Assembly: GCA_963799815.1 (NCBI GenBank) | Contig: CAWCYG010000004.1 | Location: 310,001-374,000, forward strand | Length of the DNA stretch: 64,000 nucleotides | Direction: 5' to 3' | Source: JBDTSW01 sp963799815 | GTDB taxonomy: Bacteria > Actinomycetota > Thermoleophilia > Solirubrobacterales > 70-9 | Part shown: positions 48,819 through 58,078 of the stretch, piece after piece | How positions within the stretch are numbered: position 1 is the stretch's first letter | Layout of the letters: each line of letters starts with the position of its first letter | Program-made: the position numbers and the translations under genes | The notes under the pieces: model-generated | What the model was told of the DNA's origin: nothing | What the model saw: only the letters and a program-made list of their open reading frames with translations | Database searches by the model: none

Positions 48819-49220
48819 GTGCTGGTCAGGCGCTTGTCCGAGGCGGCCGTCGTCGACGTCCACCGCCTCTCGTCCCACCTGCTGATGGACGCCGGGGACC
48901 TCGGTTCCCGCAACTGCTCCGTGCATTGGTTGGAGGTGCCAACAGGCGCCGCGGAGGAGCTGCGCTCTCACGAGGAGGCCGAGCAGGTCTACGTAGTAGT
49001 GAAGGGCACGGGAACGATGTCGGCCACGGGCGACACCCAGGAGCTCGCCCAGGGCGATCTCGTCCTGATCCCGCCGGCCACCGACCACTCGGTTGCCAAC
49101 GACGGCGAGGAGGTGCTGGCGCTCGTCTCGGTGATCTCGCCTCCCGTCTCCGCCGAGGAGCTCTACTCGCGACGCTTGGCCACCCAGGCGGCTGGCTACG
49201 ACGACGAGGACTACGAGTAG
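48819..49220 (+). CDS. Cupin-domain protein
   Basis: A small single-cupin beta barrel, 133 residues. The two cupin motifs are visible: GSRNCSVHWLEVPTGAAEEL, then SHEEAEQVYVVVKGTGTM (metal-binding His and Glu residues), and GDLVLIPPATDHSVANDGEE (His). The metal and activity are unknown. The C-terminus is acidic (YDDEDYE). GTG 48819 begins the gene; the longer frame upstream is within leuS. Confidence 0.85.
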   Translation: MLVRRLSEAAVVDVHRLSSHLLMDAGDLGSRNCSVHWLEVPTGAAEELRSHEEAEQVYVVVKGTGTMSATGDTQELAQGDLVLIPPATDHSVANDGEEVLALVSVISPPVSAEELYSRRLATQAAGYDDEDYE

Positions 49221-49263
49221 GACCGGGCCGGCGCCGGGTATAGGCGCCTGGATCGGTGATCTC

Positions 49264-49539
49264 ATGAGCGCGGTCCGCAAGCACGTCGTCGTCCACGGCC
49301 GCGTGCAGGGCGTCTTCTTTCGCGATTCCACGCAGCGAGAGGCTGAGAGCCGTGGCGTTGGCGGCTGGGTCCGCAATCGCGACGACGGGGCTGTCGAGGC
49401 GGCCTTCGAGGGAGACGCCGATGCGGTGGAGGCGATGGTCGCTTTCGTCAGGGAAGGCCCAAGCAGCGCGGACGTGGAAGAGGTCGAGGTCTCAGATGAG
49501 GAGCCCGAAGGCGCCTCAGGCTTCCACGTCTCCGGCTGA
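49264..49539 (+). CDS. acyP: Acylphosphatase
   Basis: Hydrolyses acyl phosphates. The 91-residue protein has the signature VHGRVQGVFFRDSTQREAES (catalytic Arg, phosphate loop) and GWVRNRDDGAVEAAFEGDAD (catalytic Asn region). It starts at ATG 49264; a Shine-Dalgarno is not apparent. Physiological substrates are unknown, although carbamoyl or aspartyl phosphate is possible. Confidence 0.95.
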   Translation: MSAVRKHVVVHGRVQGVFFRDSTQREAESRGVGGWVRNRDDGAVEAAFEGDADAVEAMVAFVREGPSSADVEEVEVSDEEPEGASGFHVSG

Positions 49540-49619
49540 GGCGAGGTTGACTCTCACCCGCGCCTGATCAGGCACTACCGACGCGCAACTCGCGCGCCGA
49601 CTCTCGGCACCCTGGCGGC

Positions 49620-50237
49620 GTGCTCTCGCTCTCTCGCTCCCAGCTCCTCGTCTACGGCGCCGTCGCCGTGGTCGTCCTGGTGGTAGGCGCCCGCTGGATT
49701 CGCGACGCGGACGAGCGGGGCAGCGCGCCGGCCGGGATCGCGTTTGCGGCAGGCGAGGGAGATGACAGTCAGTCCGAGAGCGGCTCCTTTTCCGTTGAGG
49801 CAGACGGTGACGACGCGGTGGTGCACGTCGCCGGAGCGGTGCGCGATCCCGGCGTCTACCGACTGCCCGCCGGCTCGCGGGTGACCGATGCGGTGGAGCG
49901 CGCCGGGGGCGCCACGCCCGCCGCAGCCCGGGACGCCATCAACCTTGCGGCCCGCGTGGCCGACGGCCAGCAGATCGTGTTGCCCGAACGCGTGCCAGGC
50001 TCGCCGGGGCTGAGCGCCCCGCTCGCCGGGACGGCTGACGCCGAGGGACCGATCAGCCTCGGATCCGCGACGCTCGAGCAGCTCGACACGATCGAGGGCA
50101 TCGGCCCCGTCACGGCGCAGGACATCCTCGACTACCGCGACGAGCAAGGCGGGCTCTCCTCGATCGAGGAGCTCGACGAGGTCGCGGGCATCGGTCCCAC
50201 GACGATGGAGGCGCTGCGCGACCGACTGCAGCCCTAG
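49620..50237 (+). CDS. comEA: ComEA-like DNA-binding competence protein
   Basis: Binds DNA at the outer face of the membrane during uptake. The 205-residue protein has one N-terminal anchor helix (LLVYGAVAVVVLVVGARW), a SLBB domain (about 60-120, VVHVAGAVRDPGVYRLPAGS), and a C-terminal helix-hairpin-helix pair (LEQLDTIEGIGPVTAQDIL, IEELDEVAGIGPTTMEALRD). It lies just upstream of comEC, which makes natural transformation or DNA scavenging plausible, though pilus genes are not in the window. Confidence 0.93.
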   Translation: MLSLSRSQLLVYGAVAVVVLVVGARWIRDADERGSAPAGIAFAAGEGDDSQSESGSFSVEADGDDAVVHVAGAVRDPGVYRLPAGSRVTDAVERAGGATPAAARDAINLAARVADGQQIVLPERVPGSPGLSAPLAGTADAEGPISLGSATLEQLDTIEGIGPVTAQDILDYRDEQGGLSSIEELDEVAGIGPTTMEALRDRLQP

Positions 50238-50293
50238 CCACGGTCCCAGGGGACCCAGCAGGGGACTCACCGAGCGCTGCGCACGCGGCGCGT

Positions 50294-52570
50294 ATGGTCG
50301 CCATCTGCGCGCTCGCGGCCGGGCTGGCCATCGCGCCCCTGGCCGGCGTGGGGGCCCCAGGCCGTTTGGCGCTGGTCGTCCTGGCAGCAGCCTCGGCGGC
50401 AGTGGTGGCGGGACGCCCGTCCACAGGCACGCCCACACGCCAGGCGCTCTGGGCCACGGGCGTCGGGCTGGTCTGCCTGGCGCTGGGCTTGGCCCTTGGG
50501 GGCGCCCGCCTCTCCGCGATCGACGCCGGGGCCGCGACCGTTGAGCCTCAGCGGCGGGTCTTGGTCCGCGGGTTCGTCGAGGCGGTGCCAAGAAGGACGA
50601 ACGGAGAGGTCCGGGTCCGGGTAAAAACGGCGGTGGGCCGACTGCTGCTCGTGGCCCCAGAGCCCGTCGGCGAGCTGGCCGTCGGCCACGAGGTTGAGGC
50701 GCGTGGCACCGTCACCGAGCCGCGGGCCTGGGAGGACGCATACCTGGAACGGCTCGGGATCGCGCGGACGGTCAGGACCAGCGCGATCGAGCCGACTGGA
50801 CGGCGCCGTGGCGGCCTCGCCTCGCTCACCGATCGCCTCCGCGAGCGTGCCGAGTCGGCGCTCGACCGCGGAACGCCCCAGGCCGAGTCCGCCCTACTGC
50901 GTGGCTTCGTGCTGGGCGAGGACGACCGCATCGATCCCGCAACGGTGGCCGACTTCCAGGAGTCCGGGCTCGCCCATCTGCTCGCCGTCAGCGGCCAAAA
51001 CGTCCTGCTGCTGGCGCTCCTGGCGATGGCGCTGCTGGGCTTGCTCGGCGTCCCCCTGCGACTCCGGCTGGTCTGCATCCTCGCCCTGATCGCACTCTAC
51101 GTGCCTATTGCCGGCGCCGGGCCCTCGATTCAACGGGCCGGAGTCATGGGCGCCGCAGGGGTTGTCGCCGCCCTTGCGAGCCGGCCCTCCGCCCGTTGGT
51201 ACGCGCTCTCGCTCGCCGCATCGGCGACGCTTGCGCTGAACCCGCGGGTGGCGGGCGATGTGGGGTGGCAGCTCTCATTCGCGGCGGTCGCGGGCATCGC
51301 TCTCTGGGCCCGGCCACTCAGGGAGTCTCTGGCTGGAGCGAATCCGTCCCGGGCGCGGCAGGCTGTTGCCGAGGCCGCCGCCGTCACCGTCGCGGCCACC
51401 CTGGCGACGGCTCCTCTGATGGCGCACCACTTCGAGGCGCTTTCGCTGGCTGCCCTTCCCGCCAACCTCATCGCCCTTCCGGCGGTTGCGCCGGTGATGT
51501 GGCTCGGCATGCTCGCCGCAGCCGTCGGCCAGCTGCCGTGGCTGCCCGTGGGGCCGCTCACAGGGCTCGCCGGGCTCTGTGCCGCGTTCATCGCGCAGGT
51601 GGCTCACTGGTTTGCCGACCCGGGCTGGGCCCAACTCGACGCCCCATTGTCCTCCGGCTGGGCCCTCGGGGCGATCTACGCACTCATGGTCAGCGGAATC
51701 GCACTCCTGCGTCGCGCCGTGGCGGCGAGGCGGACGCTGCGTGTCCGTCGCGCCATTCTCTTCGGGGGGATCCTCGCAACGGCTGTCGCGGTCCTCGTCG
51801 TCGCCGTAGCGCCAAGGCCGCCGAGCTCGCGGCAACCACCCCTACGGGTGGCCGTTCTCGACGTCGGCCAAGGCGACGCAATCCTGCTCGAGCCGCGCGG
51901 TGCGGACCCGATACTCGTCGACACGGGCCCGCCTGCATCGGGCATCGTCGAGCGCCTCGCCGACCACGGCGTGGAGCGCCTCGCCGCCCTCGTGATCACG
52001 CACGAGGATTCCGATCACGCGGGAGAGGTCCACGACGTGCTCTCGCGAGTGGACTCAAGAGCGCTCGCGTATGGCGCCCCCGCCCCCATGCTCGAGCGGG
52101 CTGCGACCTCGACCGGAACCCGGACCCTGCGCCTGGCGGAGGGCTCGGAGCTGCGCTCGGGCCCGCTCAGGCTCGGAGTGCTGTGGCCTCCGCACCCCCT
52201 GATCGCCGGCTCGCGGCCCGAGGAGCCGAATCTCCGCTCCCTGGTCATGCTGGCGAGCTGGGGAGATTTCGATCTGTTGCTTCCGGGAGACGCTGAGGCC
52301 GAGGCGGTCCCAATTGACCCCGGCCCCGTCGATGTCCTCAAGGTCGCCCACCACGGCTCCGAGGACGGGGGCCTGGACTCGCTCCTCGACCGTACCGCCG
52401 CACAGGCAGCGGTGATCTCGGTCGGCGCCGAGAACGCCTACGGGCACCCCGCCCCGGCGACGCTCGCGTCCTTGGCCGATCACGGTGTGCCAACGCTTCG
52501 AACGGACACCGCCGGGGAGCTTGGGATCGAGGTCTCGGCCACCGGGTGGACCGTTGGTCCCAGCGAGTAG
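50294..52570 (+). CDS. comEC: ComEC/Rec2 DNA-translocation channel with metallo-beta-lactamase domain
   Basis: Transports single-stranded DNA across the membrane. The 758-residue protein has an N-terminal pair of helices, an OB-like extracellular domain (about 60-160), the Competence core with SGLAHLLAVSGQNVLLLALL and PIAGAGPSIQRAGVMG, about ten helices, and a C-terminal metallo-beta-lactamase domain (about 510-750) with ITHEDSDHAGEVHDVL and VLKVAHHGSEDGG, whose nuclease activity is proposed in other species. It sits between comEA and holA, the common arrangement. Confidence 0.94.
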   Translation: MVAICALAAGLAIAPLAGVGAPGRLALVVLAAASAAVVAGRPSTGTPTRQALWATGVGLVCLALGLALGGARLSAIDAGAATVEPQRRVLVRGFVEAVPRRTNGEVRVRVKTAVGRLLLVAPEPVGELAVGHEVEARGTVTEPRAWEDAYLERLGIARTVRTSAIEPTGRRRGGLASLTDRLRERAESALDRGTPQAESALLRGFVLGEDDRIDPATVADFQESGLAHLLAVSGQNVLLLALLAMALLGLLGVPLRLRLVCILALIALYVPIAGAGPSIQRAGVMGAAGVVAALASRPSARWYALSLAASATLALNPRVAGDVGWQLSFAAVAGIALWARPLRESLAGANPSRARQAVAEAAAVTVAATLATAPLMAHHFEALSLAALPANLIALPAVAPVMWLGMLAAAVGQLPWLPVGPLTGLAGLCAAFIAQVAHWFADPGWAQLDAPLSSGWALGAIYALMVSGIALLRRAVAARRTLRVRRAILFGGILATAVAVLVVAVAPRPPSSRQPPLRVAVLDVGQGDAILLEPRGADPILVDTGPPASGIVERLADHGVERLAALVITHEDSDHAGEVHDVLSRVDSRALAYGAPAPMLERAATSTGTRTLRLAEGSELRSGPLRLGVLWPPHPLIAGSRPEEPNLRSLVMLASWGDFDLLLPGDAEAEAVPIDPGPVDVLKVAHHGSEDGGLDSLLDRTAAQAAVISVGAENAYGHPAPATLASLADHGVPTLRTDTAGELGIEVSATGWTVGPSE

Positions 52571-52602
52571 ATCCTCTCCGCCGAGCCGTCGCAGCGCGCG
52601 AA

Positions 52603-52608
52603 TACACT
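52603..52608 (+). promoter_or_regulatory. -10-like TACACT before holA
   Basis: TANNNT hexamer ending 6 bases before GTG 52615. Confidence 0.5.
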
Positions 52609-52614
52609 CGCCGC

Positions 52615-53604
52615 GTGACCGAAGCTGAGCTCGCCCCCGCCTACCTGATCGCGGGCACGGACATCGCGAAGATCGACTCGGCGCTCGCCCGTCTGCGCGC
52701 GCGGGCGGAGCGGGAGGGAGGCCCGGGCTCCCTGCAAGCCTTCGCCGGGCCGCCGGGGGCCGGCCCGGATGCAGATGCGCTGCTCGCGGCCCTCCCCGCG
52801 ATGTCGCTGACCGCCGGCCGTCGCTACCTGCTGGCGGATGGCGTCGAGTGCTGGTCGGCGAAGCAGGCGGAACCGGTGCTCGCTGCCCTCGCGAAGCTCC
52901 CGCCAGACCTGACGGTGGTGCTCGCGGCCCGCGAGCAACCCCCGAAGGTCCGTGCGCCGAAGGGCGCAGCTGAGGCGGTGCGCAAGGCCGGGGGAGAGGT
53001 GATCGAATGTGCTGCTCCCCGGGCGCGGCAGCTGCCCGCATGGCTCGTGGCGGAGGCCGACGAGAGGGCCTTCACGCTCGATCACGATGCCGCGCAGCTC
53101 CTCGTGGATCGCATGGGGGAGGGGACAGTGCGCCTCTCGAACGAGCTTGATCGTCTCGCGACATGGGCGGGCGATGGCGGTGCGGTAAGGCGCGCGGATC
53201 TGGAGGCCATGATCGCCGACACGTCTGAGCAGGCCTCATGGGCGCTCGCCGACGCGCTCCTTGACCGTGACCCTGGTGCGGCCCTGGCTACGGCGGAGCG
53301 GCTCACGGCCCAGGGGGAGGCGCTGACGCCCCTGATCTACGGTGCCGCCAAGCGGCTACGCGAAGCGCACATGGCCCTCTCGGAGCTCGAACGCGGCCGC
53401 TCGGCGAAGGAGCTGGAGAGCTCGTTGCCCATGCACCCGTACGCGGCGAAGATGATGCTGCGGCGCATCCGCGGCGCCTCGCCGGAGGACCTCCGGGCCG
53501 CGAGTTGTGCCGTGGCCGACCTCGAGTGGTGGGCCCGAGGCGGATCGGACTACCCCGGGGATGTCGCGCTGACGCTGGCTGTTCGCCGCGCGGCCGGTGG
53601 CTAG
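52615..53604 (+). CDS. holA: DNA polymerase III delta subunit
   Basis: Part of the clamp loader that opens the beta clamp. The 329-residue protein begins PAYLIAGTDIAKIDSALARL, has the family features (SLTAGRRYLLADGVECWS, DHDAAQLLVDRMGEGTVRLS) and a helical collar domain (TLIYGAAKRLREAH-type segment, about 240-329). The signature Walker site is absent, as is normal for delta. GTG 52615 begins the family N-terminus; the frame extends upstream to 52546 but overlaps the comEC end. Confidence 0.9.
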   Translation: MTEAELAPAYLIAGTDIAKIDSALARLRARAEREGGPGSLQAFAGPPGAGPDADALLAALPAMSLTAGRRYLLADGVECWSAKQAEPVLAALAKLPPDLTVVLAAREQPPKVRAPKGAAEAVRKAGGEVIECAAPRARQLPAWLVAEADERAFTLDHDAAQLLVDRMGEGTVRLSNELDRLATWAGDGGAVRRADLEAMIADTSEQASWALADALLDRDPGAALATAERLTAQGEALTPLIYGAAKRLREAHMALSELERGRSAKELESSLPMHPYAAKMMLRRIRGASPEDLRAASCAVADLEWWARGGSDYPGDVALTLAVRRAAGG

Positions 53605-53611
53605 ACCAGGT

Positions 53612-53875
53612 CTAGGAGACGCGGGCGCGGATGCGAGCGGCGCGGGACTTCTTGCGGGCGCCGGTGTTCGCGTGCAGCGCGCCGGACTGGACGGCCTTGT
53701 CGATGCGGGAGACCAGAAGCGCGTGCTCGGCCTCTGCCGCGTCGTCTTCGCCGCTCTCGACTGCCGCTTCGAGGCGCCGGAAGTGCGTGCGAACGGAACC
53801 CGCAACTCGGCGATTCTCCATGCGCTCACGCTCGGTCCGGGCGTTTCGCTTCTTCTGTGAGGCGATGTTGGCCAT
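53612..53875 (-). CDS. rpsT: 30S ribosomal protein bS20
   Basis: Binds 16S rRNA. The 87-residue, basic, helical protein begins MANIASQKKRNARTERERME and ends ARKKSRAARIRARVS. It is convergent with holA, 7 bases apart, the usual holA-rpsT arrangement. Confidence 0.97.
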   Translation of the reverse strand: MANIASQKKRNARTERERMENRRVAGSVRTHFRRLEAAVESGEDDAAEAEHALLVSRIDKAVQSGALHANTGARKKSRAARIRARVS

Positions 53876-53888
53876 CGATCGACGGCGC

Positions 53889-53894
53889 AGTGTA
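53889..53894 (-). promoter_or_regulatory. -10-like TACACT before rpsT
   Basis: Ends 13 bases before the ATG at 53875, so the mRNA would have a very short leader. Confidence 0.4.
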
Positions 53895-53938
53895 GCCGCA
53901 AGGCACCGCCCCTCCGCTGCCGCGAGAGGCCTTCGCTG

Positions 53939-55642
53939 ATGGAAACCGGCAAGTACGAGGGGGTGGGGGGCAGCCCGGCTGAGGAGGCGATGGTCGGGGG
54001 AACCGAACGCGCCAGGGAGGCGGCGGAGGGCGGATCCACCCGGCCCCCGGGGCGGATCGCGCGCTCCACAGCGTTCTTCTCGCTGGCGACCGGGCTTTCC
54101 CGGATCGCCGGGCTTGTCCGGGAGATCGTCGCCGCCTCGTACTTCGGTGTGTCGGGGGCGATGTCGGCGTTCACGGTCGCCTTCGCAGCACCAAACCTGG
54201 TGCGGAGCCTGTTCGCGGACGCCGCGATCCAGGCGGCCTTCGTCCCGGTCTTCACCGAAGAGCTCGAACGGGGCGATCGCAGGGAGGCCTTCCGCCTCGC
54301 CTCGGCGTTGATGTTCCTCGTCCTCCTCGTGCTGGGCGCGCTCACGGCGCTCTTCATCCTGCTGGCGCCGGTAGTCATGCCGCTGCTGGTCCCCGGCTAC
54401 GGAGACGAGCTCGTCGACCTCACGGTCGTCCTTTCGCAGATCATGTTCCCGATCCTCGTGCTGCTCGGCTTCACCGGGATGGTGGTCGGCGTTCTCAACT
54501 CCTACGGGCGCTTTGGGGTCTTCGCGATCTCACCGTTCTTTTGGAACGTGGCGATCATCGTCGTGCTCGTCTCCGGGGCGCCGCTGTTTCCCTCCGAGGA
54601 TGAGATCTACGCGTACGCGATCGGGGTGCTGATCGGGACGATCGTGCAGCTCATGCTGCCGCTGATCGACCTGCACAACACGCCATTCGGAATTCGCCGA
54701 GCCCTGATCGACCCGTTCAAGATCCGAATCGGCACGGCGCTGCGCGACGCCGACGTGCGCCGCGTCCTCCTCTTGATGCTGCCCGTGACGATCTCGCTTG
54801 GGCTGATCAACGTGAACCTGGTCATCAATTCCCTGGTGGGCACGTTGATCACTGATCCGCGGGTCGCCACCGGGGCGCCGGCTGCGATCGACAAGGCGTT
54901 TCGCATCTACATGCTGCCGCAAGGCATCTTCTCGGTCGCGGTCGCAACCGTGCTGTTCCCCACGCTCGCCCGGTATGCCGCTCGATCGGAGCTCGGCGAG
55001 CTGCGGCGAACGATGGCCAACGGGATGCGGCAGATCGTGCTGCTGCTCATGCCTGCCGCCGCGGCCTTGCTGGTGCTCTCCGAACCCATGGTCCGCCTTG
55101 TCTATGAGCGCGGTGAGTTCGGCAACTTCGCGACGGACCTGACCTCAACCGCGCTTTTTTGGTTCGCCTTCTCCCTGCCTTTCAACGGCCTCTTCCTGCT
55201 CTTGAGCCGCACCTTCTTCAGCCTCCAGCGGCCGTGGGTGCCGACCGCGATCGCGGCGGGCAACCTGGCCATCACCGCCGGGTTCTCCTTCGCGCTCTAC
55301 CGTGAGTTCGAGATCGCCGGCATCGTCGCGGCAACCGGGATCGCGACCGCGGCGAGCGTCGTCGCCCAGGCCGTCGTCCTGCGCAGGCACCTCGGTCGCC
55401 TCGAGCTGGGCCAGCTCCTGTGGACCTCCATACGCATCGCGGCGGCCTCGGCGGCGCTGGCCGGAGTCTCATTCGGGGTCTGGAGCTTGCTCGACGATGC
55501 TCTCGGGCGCGGCCTTGGCGGGCAGATCGCGTCCCTGGGCATCGCGCTCGCCGCCGGGGCAGTCGTATACGGCATCGCGGTCGTGGCGCTCCGGGTGCCG
55601 GAGGCGCAACAGATCCTGAATCTAGTCCGCAGGCGGGAGTAG
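53939..55642 (+). CDS. murJ: Lipid II flippase MurJ
   Basis: Flips lipid-linked peptidoglycan precursor across the membrane. The 567-residue protein has the MATE-like MOP fold with about fourteen helices. Typical segments are LATGLSRIAGLVREIVAASY, RSLFADAAIQAAFVPVFTEE, INLVINS-type NVNLVINSLVGT, and MLPQGIFSVAVATVLFPTLA. A hydrophilic N-terminal extension of about 40 residues precedes the first helix, so a start nearer 54050 cannot be excluded. The expected pairing with a serine/threonine kinase-like MurJ of other Actinobacteria is not seen; this is the short form. Confidence 0.94.
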   Translation: METGKYEGVGGSPAEEAMVGGTERAREAAEGGSTRPPGRIARSTAFFSLATGLSRIAGLVREIVAASYFGVSGAMSAFTVAFAAPNLVRSLFADAAIQAAFVPVFTEELERGDRREAFRLASALMFLVLLVLGALTALFILLAPVVMPLLVPGYGDELVDLTVVLSQIMFPILVLLGFTGMVVGVLNSYGRFGVFAISPFFWNVAIIVVLVSGAPLFPSEDEIYAYAIGVLIGTIVQLMLPLIDLHNTPFGIRRALIDPFKIRIGTALRDADVRRVLLLMLPVTISLGLINVNLVINSLVGTLITDPRVATGAPAAIDKAFRIYMLPQGIFSVAVATVLFPTLARYAARSELGELRRTMANGMRQIVLLLMPAAAALLVLSEPMVRLVYERGEFGNFATDLTSTALFWFAFSLPFNGLFLLLSRTFFSLQRPWVPTAIAAGNLAITAGFSFALYREFEIAGIVAATGIATAASVVAQAVVLRRHLGRLELGQLLWTSIRIAAASAALAGVSFGVWSLLDDALGRGLGGQIASLGIALAAGAVVYGIAVVALRVPEAQQILNLVRRRE

Positions 55643-55690
55643 CGCCAGCAACACCAACTGGAATTGAAGGGGCGAGACGGCTTCGAGCAT

Positions 55691-55735
55691 CGAAACCGGA
55701 GTTGACTGCCGCATATGCAGTGAAATCCGGTTTCG
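55691..55735 (+). other. 45-base nested hairpin between murJ and lepA
   Basis: CGAAACCGGA (55691-55700) pairs perfectly with TCCGGTTTCG (55726-55735). Inside, ACTGC (55705-55709) pairs with GCAGT (55717-55721) around a 7-base CGCATAT loop, leaving a symmetric 4x4 internal loop (GTTG/GAAA). No T-tract follows. It could be a terminator for murJ or a leader element for lepA. Confidence 0.55.
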
Positions 55736-55792
55736 GTCAGCAGCCCCCCGCCATACTTGCCGGTCCGCCCGAAGCCCGGGGCCGGCCACGTC

Positions 55793-57595
55793 ATGAACCA
55801 CATTCGCAACTTCTCGATCATCGCCCACATCGACCATGGGAAGTCGACCCTGGCCGATCGCATCCTGGAGGTCACGGGCGCCGTGGATGCTCGTAAGCAC
55901 CGCCCGCAGCTCTTGGACTCGATGGAGCTCGAGCGCGAGCGCGGCATCACGATCAAGGCCCAGGCGGTCCGGGTCGACTACGCGGCAGCCGACGGTGAGA
56001 CCTATCACCTGCATCTGATCGATACCCCCGGGCACGTCGACTTCTCCTATGAGGTCTCCCGGTCGCTGGCGGCGTGTGAGGGCGCGCTGCTCGTGGTCGA
56101 CGCGGCGCAGGGCGTCGAGGCGCAGACGGTGGCGAACACGTACGCCGCGATCGAGGCCGGATTGGAGCTCGTTCCCGTTCTGAACAAGGTCGACCTTCCG
56201 AGCGCCGAGCCCGACCGTGTCGCCCTCGAGATCGTGGACCTGATCGGCTGCGACCCCGCCGACATCCTGCAGATCTCGGCCAAGACCGGCGAGGGCGTCG
56301 TCGAGGTGCTCGAGGCCATCGTCAAGCGGATCCCGCCGCCCCACGGCGTGCGGGAAGCGCCGCCGCGGGCCCTCATCTTCGACTCCGAGTTCGACCAGTA
56401 CCGGGGCGTGGTCGCGTATCTGCGCATGGTCGATGGCGCCTTCCGCCAGCGGCAGCTGATCACCGCCATGCGGGTCGGAACCGAGGCCGAGATCGACGAG
56501 ATCGGCTTCTTCAGCCCTGAGATGCTCCCAGTCGACGGGATCGGCGCCGGCGAGGTTGGCTACGTGATCACCGGCCTCAAGGACGTAGCCAAGCTGCGTG
56601 TCGGGGATACGCTCACGCTCCGCGAGGGCGGCGCGGCCACCGCTCTCGAGGGCTACCGCGAGGTGAAGCCGGTGGTCTTCTGCGGACTCTTCCCGATCGA
56701 CACGGACCGCTACGAGGACCTGCGCGAGGCTCTGGAGCGGCTCGCGCTGAACGACGCCGCGCTCTCCTACGAGCCCGAGACCTCCGACGCCCTCGGCTTC
56801 GGCTTTCGCTGCGGCTTCCTCGGCCTCCTGCACATGGACATCGTCCGCGAGCGGCTCGAGCGGGAGTACGACCTCGAGCTGCTGGCCACGACGCCCAACG
56901 TGAGCTATGAGGTCACGGTCCATGGGGACGAGGTTGTCGAGGTCCATAGCCCATCCGAGATGCCGGATCCCGGCGTGATCGAGGCCATCGCGGAGCCCTT
57001 CATCCGCGCCTCAGTCATCTGTCCGTCGAACTACGTCGGCCAGGTGATGGAGCTCTGTCAGGGACGCCGAGGCACCCATGTAGACATCCACTACCTCTCG
57101 CCCGAGCGGGTCCAGATCCGCTACGACTTGCCGCTCGCCGAGATCGTGCTCGACTTCTACGACCAACTCAAGTCCCGCACCGCGGGCTACGCGTCGCTCG
57201 ACTACGAGCCGATCGGGAACCGCCCCTCCGACCTCGTCAAGCTCGACATCCTGCTCGCCGGTGACCGAGTCGACGCGCTCTCGGTGATCGTGCATCGCGA
57301 CCAGGCCTTTCGCGTGGGCAAGGCCCTCGTCGAGAGGCTGCGCAAGACGATCCCGCGCCAGCTCTTCGATGTTCCCGTGCAGGCGGCGGTCGGCTCGCGC
57401 GTGCTCGCTCGCGAGACGGTGAAGGCCCTTCGCAAGGACGTGACCGCCAAGCTCTACGGTGGTGACGTCACCCGCAAGCGAAAGCTTCTCGAGAAGCAGA
57501 AGAAGGGGAAGAAGCGGATGAAGCAGGTCGGCGCCGTCGAGGTCCCGCAGGAGGCGTTCCTCTCGGTCTTGGAGTTGGACGGTGGCTCCGGGTAG
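55793..57595 (+). CDS. lepA: Elongation factor 4 (LepA), ribosome back-translocating GTPase
   Basis: A translational GTPase that aids 30S maturation and stalled ribosomes. The 600-residue protein has G1 AHIDHGKSTLADRILE, the G2 RGITIKAQ region, G3 DTPGHVDFSYEVSRSL, G4 NKVDLP, and the LepA-specific C-terminus (YDLPLAEIVLDFYDQLKSRT, GDVTRKRKLLEKQKKGKKRM). ATG 55793 (NHIRNFSIIAHIDHG) is the family start; TTG 55757 is a longer alternative. A structured hairpin lies in its leader. Confidence 0.97.
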   Translation: MNHIRNFSIIAHIDHGKSTLADRILEVTGAVDARKHRPQLLDSMELERERGITIKAQAVRVDYAAADGETYHLHLIDTPGHVDFSYEVSRSLAACEGALLVVDAAQGVEAQTVANTYAAIEAGLELVPVLNKVDLPSAEPDRVALEIVDLIGCDPADILQISAKTGEGVVEVLEAIVKRIPPPHGVREAPPRALIFDSEFDQYRGVVAYLRMVDGAFRQRQLITAMRVGTEAEIDEIGFFSPEMLPVDGIGAGEVGYVITGLKDVAKLRVGDTLTLREGGAATALEGYREVKPVVFCGLFPIDTDRYEDLREALERLALNDAALSYEPETSDALGFGFRCGFLGLLHMDIVRERLEREYDLELLATTPNVSYEVTVHGDEVVEVHSPSEMPDPGVIEAIAEPFIRASVICPSNYVGQVMELCQGRRGTHVDIHYLSPERVQIRYDLPLAEIVLDFYDQLKSRTAGYASLDYEPIGNRPSDLVKLDILLAGDRVDALSVIVHRDQAFRVGKALVERLRKTIPRQLFDVPVQAAVGSRVLARETVKALRKDVTAKLYGGDVTRKRKLLEKQKKGKKRMKQVGAVEVPQEAFLSVLELDGGSG

Positions 57596-57655
57596 GGCCG
57601 AGCGAATCGAGTTGCGCGGCCTCGCTGCAGCACGAGAGCGGGAGGGGCTTGGGCT

Positions 57656-58078
57656 GTGACCACCCCGGAGCAGGAACGCAACCTCGAGCTCGTGCGCGGA
57701 GGCCTGGAGCGCTACGTCCGGGGGCAGGTGCGCATCGAGAGCTTTCACCCCGATGTCGTCATCCATGTCCCGCCCGAGATGGGCAACGCGGGCACCTATC
57801 GCGGCCATGAGGGATTTCGCGCCTGGACCGCGGCGTGGAACGAGGCCTGGGAGAGCGAGCGCGTGGAGGTGCTCCAGCTCGAGGCGCTCGATGCCCGGAC
57901 CACGCTTGCCCAAGCGAACGTCCACTGCGTCGGTCGCGGGAGCGGGGTGGAGACGGAGATGGACGTCACCTACGTGCACGAGGTTGAGCCGGAAACGGGT
58001 CTGTGCACCTTCCTCGGCGTCTACCACGACCGCTCGGCGGCGGTCGCCGCCGCCGGCGAGCTCGGGCGCGGCAGGTGA
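57656..58078 (+). CDS. SnoaL-like (NTF2 fold) protein, copy 1
   Basis: A 140-residue NTF2/SnoaL-type alpha+beta barrel. N-terminal helices (LELVRGGLERYVRGQVRIES), then FHPDVVIHVPPEMGNAGTYR and the characteristic GHEGFRAWTAAWNEAWE. It is paralogous with the next gene: both share a PPE(M/I)GN(A/S)GT segment, a GH(E/Q)G helix and a GRGSGVE strand. Substrate unknown; SnoaL-like proteins include cyclases, hydrolases and non-enzymatic binders. GTG 57656 is the likely start. It overlaps the next gene by GTGA. Confidence 0.75.
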   Translation: MTTPEQERNLELVRGGLERYVRGQVRIESFHPDVVIHVPPEMGNAGTYRGHEGFRAWTAAWNEAWESERVEVLQLEALDARTTLAQANVHCVGRGSGVETEMDVTYVHEVEPETGLCTFLGVYHDRSAAVAAAGELGRGR

